DNA from: Prorocentrum cordatum
Lineage: Eukaryota; Sar; Dinophyceae; Prorocentrales; Prorocentraceae
DNA length: 22,350 nucleotides
Assembly: GCA_963575745.1 (NCBI GenBank)
Contig: CAUYUJ010003631.1
Span: forward strand, 55,001 to 77,350
Direction: 5' to 3'
Shown here: positions 18,180 through 22,350 of the stretch, in pieces
Layout: the number at the start of each line of letters is the position of its first letter
Position numbering within the stretch: the first letter of the stretch is position 1
Notes under the pieces: model-generated
Told to the model about the DNA's origin: nothing
Databases searched by the model: none
The model's input: the letters and a program-made list of their open reading frames with translations, nothing else
Position numbers and translations under genes: made by a program

Positions 18180-18960
18180 GGGTATTTTTTTTCTTCACAA
18201 GGAGAATGGACATGATGGTTTGCTTATGGTTCCTAAGTGATATTCGCCACTTAGGTTCAATTGGTAAGTGTTTTTTTTTTGTGTTGTACATGTATATACA
18301 TTTGTATATATACAAATATCTATATGTATATATGTATATGTTTATGTAAAAGTATGTAGGTATTCGTGAGTATACCCATTATATATTTAAAAGCATCACA
18401 TTTCTTCGGCAAAGGTTCTTTACCACATTTTCCCAATAGGGATTCTGCATCAACCGGTCCTTCGGTAAGACTCTTTACAAACGGTCCTTCGTAAGGATTG
18501 TTCACACGTGGCTCCTTTTTTTCAAGTGCTCGTAATGCAGATTCTGTATTGACGTCCCCGCAGGGCTCCCGGGTAAAACTTCCTCAGTAACGGTATAAGG
18601 GTAGGGATTTTATATTAGCGGTCTCAGAGTAATGATTATTTATGTGTGTTTCTTCAGTCTGTTTTTTTTGCTAATGGTTCCTAAATGACGAAGTATTACT
18701 AGCGTCTCTCAGTTGTGATTCTGATTTGGCGGTTCCTTTGTCAGGAGGCTTCTTGACTTCCCACCAGGTTTCCTTTCAATTTTCCCACCCTAAGGATTAC
18801 CCACCATGGCTCCCTGTGTAAGGAGTCTTCGCTAACTTTTTTTTCGTGAGGATGAAGTACTGATGGTCTGTTATTTGGGATTCTTCATGGAGGTCCCCTG
18901 AGTAATGGTTCTTTACTAAAAGGGTCATTGGTGGGCTTTTGGTTCAGGTTCCCAAATTCC
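18180..18960 (+). repeat. AT-rich island made of a degenerate 27-28 bp tandem repeat
   Basis: The composition falls abruptly from GC-rich to AT-rich. Cutting at each GGTYC-like word gives successive units of 27 or 28 bases. Examples are GGTCCTTCGGTAAGACTCTT..., GGTCCTTCGTAAGGATTGTT..., GGTCTCAGAGTAATGATTAT..., GGTTCCTAAATGACGAAGTA... and GGTCTGTTATTTGGGATTCT.... A rough consensus is GGTCCTTNGTAAGGATTCTT plus TACNAAC. Some units are merged or enlarged. No frame longer than about 60 codons lies here. A short TATAT(A) region (18280-18345) lies within it. Confidence 0.55.
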
Positions 18961-19980
18961 GAGTTCAATTGAAGTCGAGCTTGTGTGAGGACGACATGGC
19001 CTGGGAGGCTTCGGCGCTTTGAGGCGCCTTTGCCTTGTCCGCGGCATCTGGCAATCGATGATTTTTTGTTTCGAAAGTACCGTCGGAGGGGCTGGTGCGA
19101 TGCGATGCGGTGCTACCCCGGGGCGTCAGAAACCCGGCGTTCGCCATGTGGAGGAAGGCGGGGAAGCACGCCCCGCTGGAAGGGCCTCAGAAGGCCAGCC
19201 GGCGTTCCCTTGGTGTCGTCGTCGTCGCCCGCGACCCATCCCACGACCCACCCGCGACCCTATCCGCGAACCACCCGGGAACCAACCAAAACCCATCCGC
19301 ATTGTTTTGACGAGATTCGGCGCCTGCGGCGGGCTCGTGCAATGTGTTATGACATCGGCGCCTGCGGTGGGCCTGTTCAGAGTTTGGAGGAGTGCCGACG
19401 CTCCCGCCGCCCCCCCACTCTTATCCGCAACTGCGGGCTGCTGCGTACGTCACCCTCTGAAGGAGAGAAAGTGGGGCTAGAAGAACTAGGTTGCCAAATT
19501 ACCGGGGCCCAGAGAGCTGGTGGGGTTATGCATGGAGGTCTTTCTGGCCCTCTTTTCCCTCCCCCCTCCCGCCCCCCTCTCCACTTCCCGCCACCTCTGG
19601 CCCCCCCTCCTTCCCCTTCGCCTTGCCCCTCCCCCAGGCCCCCCCTTCCCCCAGGAACTCGCCTCGAGCTGCCCCTGCCCATGCCGAGCGGGTGCTGGCG
19701 TGGTGGCCGCGGGGCCCGTCAATGCAACGAGGGCCCCGAGTTTTGGCGGGATGGAGTATTCTGGCGTGGTCTTTAATGGTAGGATCGGCAGCAGTCGTGC
19801 TGCGGCGTCGTCGTTCCTTGCCCCGCGAGCGGGCTCGGCCAGATCTGCCGTCAAATGCAGCCAGTCTTGGTATTTCGAGCCGATTGGCGTTCGCGGAGGT
19901 GCCAGTGCGGCCAGTGTTTCCGATTCGACCGTTGCAGGGAGAATTGATCTGTGGCGAGCCCTTGGGGGAAGGCATAGGAA
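18961..19980. other. Unassigned GC-rich region, nothing recognised
   Basis: About 1 kb with overlapping open frames on both strands, up to 263 codons (18985-19776). None has a domain, motif or composition I recognise as a real protein, and part lies over a C-rich patch (about 19555-19640). A short degenerate CGACCCAYCCG repeat (19231-19300) and a duplicated CGGCGCCTGCGG (about 19319 and 19356) are the only structures seen. Confidence 0.45.
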
Positions 19981-19985
19981 ACGGT

Positions 19986-20112
19986 CCTTCTCAGAAGGCC
20001 CAGAAGGCCTACGGCCTTCGGAACAGCCTGTGTAAGCATTCTCCGAAGATGCGGACGGCTTCTGAGAAGGCCGAGGGGGCTTCTGAGAAGCCCTGGCGCC
20101 TTTTGAAAAGGC
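19986..20112. repeat. Cluster of five short AGAAGG/CCTTCT palindromes
   Basis: Near-perfect palindromes follow one another: CCTTCTCAGAAGG (19986), GAAGGCCTACGGCCTTC (20003), CTTCTGAGAAG (20059), GGGCTTCTGAGAAGCCC (20078) and GCCTTTTGAAAAGGC (20098). They share an AAGG/CCTT theme and mostly have a one-base centre, so they look like variants of one small palindromic unit. Confidence 0.7.
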
Positions 20113-20180
20113 CTGCCCCCCCTCACTCCCCCCCGGGCTCGCCGCAGAACTGAACACACGAGCCTGCCCCAGAGATCCGA

Positions 20181-20337
20181 CGTCGTGATTTTTTCAATGC
20201 GCGGTCCCCAGAAGTCTCGACCCATTCCCCAGGACCAGTTTTTCATCCTGAGTCGTTTTTTGACGGTCCCGAGGCCCAGCGAGGGCCCCTAGGGGCCGAA
20301 ATTAGCGAAAAACCTCCGTCTTGATTTTTTCAATGCG
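20181..20337 (+). repeat. Direct repeat CGTCKTGATTTTTTCAATGC, 136 bp apart
   Basis: The word begins at 20181 and again at 20317, 19 of 20 bases identical. The sequence between is not obviously duplicated. It may be the ends of a small inserted element, but no inverted termini were found. Confidence 0.6.
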
Positions 20338-20565
20338 TTGGATCTCTTGGGCCACAGAACTTAAGCTAGACGTTCCCTTTGAGTGCGCGCTGCCGTCTGC
20401 CCGTCGCCAGGGATGGCTGGCACGCCCGCGGCCGTCATGGCGGCTCCGCCGTGCGCTCAGCGCGGGCAAGTGCGCAGGACGCCCGTGGCCGGGGGCTCTC
20501 GGGGAGGGGGCCCGAGGTCGCCGCAGAGAGGGCGGCGAGTGCTGCTTGACGCTACGCATTCTCAA

Positions 20566-20733
20566 GTCGGGCATGTCCATCTACAGGAGGCATGTTCAAA
20601 CATAGTCAACAAGTTGTCTGGGGACGATTTTTTGATCACTTTTGTATATATATATATATATATATATATATTCTTGGGATATCTCTTTTTTACTGTTTCC
20701 TTACACATCTGCCTGTAGGGGGATCTGCCAGAC
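20566..20733. mobile_element. Inverted-repeat (MITE-like) element, GTCGGGC family, copy B
   Basis: The left end GTCGGGCATGTCCATCTACA pairs with the complement of the right end CCTGTAGGGGGATCTGCCAGAC. Pairing extends a few bases beyond (TTCTCAA versus TTCAG). The inner left sequence (GGAGGCATGTTCAAACATAG, then GGGGACGATTTTTTGA) matches the copy at 5041, and the inner right (ATATCTCTTTTTTACTGTTTCC) resembles the right part of the 2431-2772 copy. A (TA)13 run (20645-20670) sits in the middle. Non-coding. Confidence 0.75.
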
Positions 20734-20739
20734 CTGAAC

Positions 20740-21475
20740 GTATTCCGTACCCTCCCTCCCTTCCTCCATCCTTCTCCCCCCTCCTCGCAGTCGTTCCATG
20801 TGGCTCCTCTCTTCCCCCAAAGACGGCCTCAGAGCCGCGCGCTCCCTTCGCGCACTGCTCCTGCACACAGAAGGTGCCTGAGTTGCTTATTTATTGTTTT
20901 CTTCCTCATCCGACCGTTCTTGGTCCTTCCAAAATGGTGCTCCCACTGTAGCGTGGGCCTCGTGGCAGGATCGGGGCTTTCTCCCGCCGTTCAGAAAGGC
21001 GATCTGGTTTCAGCGCGGCCACTTCCCTGGGTTACTCTCCTGGATCTTCCTCATCGTTGTCGCCCCCCTCCTTTTCCCTGCTCCACCTTCCCCTGGTCCT
21101 CCTGCTCCTCCCACTCCTTGCACTCCAGTTCCTGCTGCGGCTGTTCGTCCTCGCCCTCCTCCTTCAAAATCTTCCTCGTTTTCCACCTGCTCATCATCCT
21201 GCTCATCCGCCGCTGCCGCCGCCGCCTCCTTCTCCTTCTACTTACGCAGCTCCCCTGTTCCGATTGCGCATAGCACGATGAGATCCTCTCTTGAGTTCCA
21301 GGTCTACTGTGACATGCGTAGGCGGATACCTACACTATCAGCGCAGTGGGAACGGATGAGAGGCAGGGATAGGATGTCAGATATGGTGCCATCGCGCTAG
21401 GCTTACCCCCGTCCCTTCTCCCCTCCCCTATCTTCCCCCTCTGAGTCCCTCAGCTTTCCTATGATCTTGGCCAGG
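20740..21475. other. Unassigned region, pyrimidine-rich, nothing recognised
   Basis: About 730 bases. A CTCCT-rich patch (about 21030-21235) gives Pro/Ser/Leu-rich frames of up to 168 codons (20894-21400) without a recognisable domain. No RNA gene or inverted repeat was seen. Confidence 0.45.
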
Positions 21476-21502
21476 GTGGGTGGGTGGGTGGGTGGGTGGG
21501 GG
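21476..21502 (+). repeat. (GGGT)n tetranucleotide run
   Basis: About six GGGT units, followed by a G run. Confidence 0.9.
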
Positions 21503-21625
21503 GGTGTTTCGCCGTTTGGCAGGCGGGACATCCTCGGTCGCTAGATGGGCGGCCAGGGACAGAGAGGGCACACAAGGAGACGTATGAGAGACACGAGGGA
21601 TGATCAGAGACGCAGGTGCAGGAGA

Positions 21626-21674
21626 TAGAGAGAGAGAGAGAGAGAGAGAAAAAACGAGAGAGAGAGAGACAGAG

Positions 21675-21719
<45 letters not shown>

Positions 21720-21837
21720 GAGAGCGAGAGAGGGAGACAGATAAAGAGAGAGAGAGATGGGGAGAGAGAACGAGAGAGAGAGAGAGAGAGAGCGGTAGAG
21801 AGGTAGAGAGAGATATACAATTTCTATATATGTATAC

Positions 21838-21888
<51 letters not shown>

Positions 21889-21905
21889 GAGAGAGATAGA
21901 GAGAT
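21626..21905 (+). repeat. (GA)n purine tract with a (TA)n core
   Basis: GA dinucleotides run over some 280 bases with scattered C and T interruptions (GAGAGACAGAGACACAG, GAGCGAG). A TATA-rich segment (21812-21852) lies between two GA blocks. The minus strand reads as Ser/Leu dipeptides, an artefact. Confidence 0.95.
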
Positions 21906-22059
21906 ATTATGATGACGAATAGGAGAAGGGAACATTTGATGCTCATGATTGCACACAGGATGATGAAGATGAGGGGGAGCATTCAGAGGGGGCCAACACG
22001 AGGTGGAGGAGGATCACCAGGGCACGTAGGAGGATGACATGAATTTGAGGAACACGATG

Positions 22060-22230
22060 CTGAGTAGGATGTTTATGCCGGTGACGATGAGGATGATGTT
22101 GCTACTGCTGCTGCTGCTGATGATGATGCTGCGGATTATGATCATTATGCTGATGTTGGTTCAAATGGCGATGTTGATGCTGCTGATGATGATGCCGATG
22201 ATGCTGCTGATGATACTACTGCTGCTGCTC

Positions 22231-22281
<51 letters not shown>

Positions 22282-22350
22282 CTGATGGTGCTGATGGTGC
22301 CGATGCTGGTGGCGCTGACGATACTGACGATGATGAGGATCATGATGCTG
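22060..22350 (+). repeat. (GATGCT)n degenerate trinucleotide tract, runs off the window end
   Basis: The same class as the tracts at 9395 and 11721, again with GAT/GCT on the + strand. It includes a pure ATG/GAT run of about 17 copies (about 22230-22281). A weaker GATGA-rich lead-in starts near 21910. The tract continues past 22350. Confidence 0.9.

Noticed and set aside
18985-20157. Overlapping + and - frames of 150-263 codons
   Set aside because: Frames overlap on both strands in GC-rich DNA where stops are rare; composition is Pro/Arg/Ser-biased with no domain.
21428-21956. Minus-strand Ser/Leu-rich frames resembling membrane segments
   Set aside because: They are translations of the (GA)n tract.

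Overview
The window looks like gene-poor, repeat-saturated nuclear DNA of a dinoflagellate. Three things support this. There is a broken gag-protease remnant of the copia-like type abundant in dinoflagellate genomes, recognised from memory of the family. The DNA is GC-rich and packed with long trinucleotide tracts and multi-copy minisatellites. It also holds many 130-200 bp inverted-repeat (MITE-like) elements. A GC-rich genome such as Prorocentrum is possible, but genus is a guess. I found no intact protein-coding gene, rRNA, tRNA or CRISPR array. The many long open frames come from repeats whose unit length is a multiple of three, or from simple sequence.

Layout. 1-1640: two long pyrimidine (TCC)n tracts either side of about 870 bp without recognisable features. 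1809-3079: a 52-bp repeat, then three inverted-repeat elements close together. 3884-4103: a purine tract with G-quadruplex-like repeats and (GGA)n. 4711-4938: a CACTGTCCC minisatellite. 5041-7166: the densest mobile-element zone, with four inverted-repeat elements, a GGATTGCAA array with inverted copies, and a near-perfect (CGA)65 tract. 7280-9060: patches of a degenerate CTTGG-type 15-mer, then a fold-back element at 9090-9262. 9395-12190: GAT/GCT and AGT/CGT degenerate trinucleotide DNA. 12206-13440: 3.3 tandem copies of a 375-bp unit. 13859-14811: about 10.5 copies of a 90-bp unit.

15011-17091 is the one stretch with protein homology I can recognise: a decayed Gag-zinc knuckle-protease segment with four in-frame stops, two frame changes and mutated key residues. 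It lacks integrase and reverse transcriptase. Downstream are three more units of the same 90-bp repeat family (17405-17577), a 97-bp C-rich repeat, and an AT-rich island (about 18180-18960) that resolves into a very degenerate 27-28 bp tandem repeat. From 19000 to the end there is a palindrome cluster, another copy of the GTCGGGC inverted-repeat family, a large (GA)n tract and a terminal GATGCT tract.

There is no operon or pathway here. The biological story is repeat birth and decay: several short inverted-repeat families, two of them with several copies inside this window, and tandem arrays surrounding a retroelement remnant.
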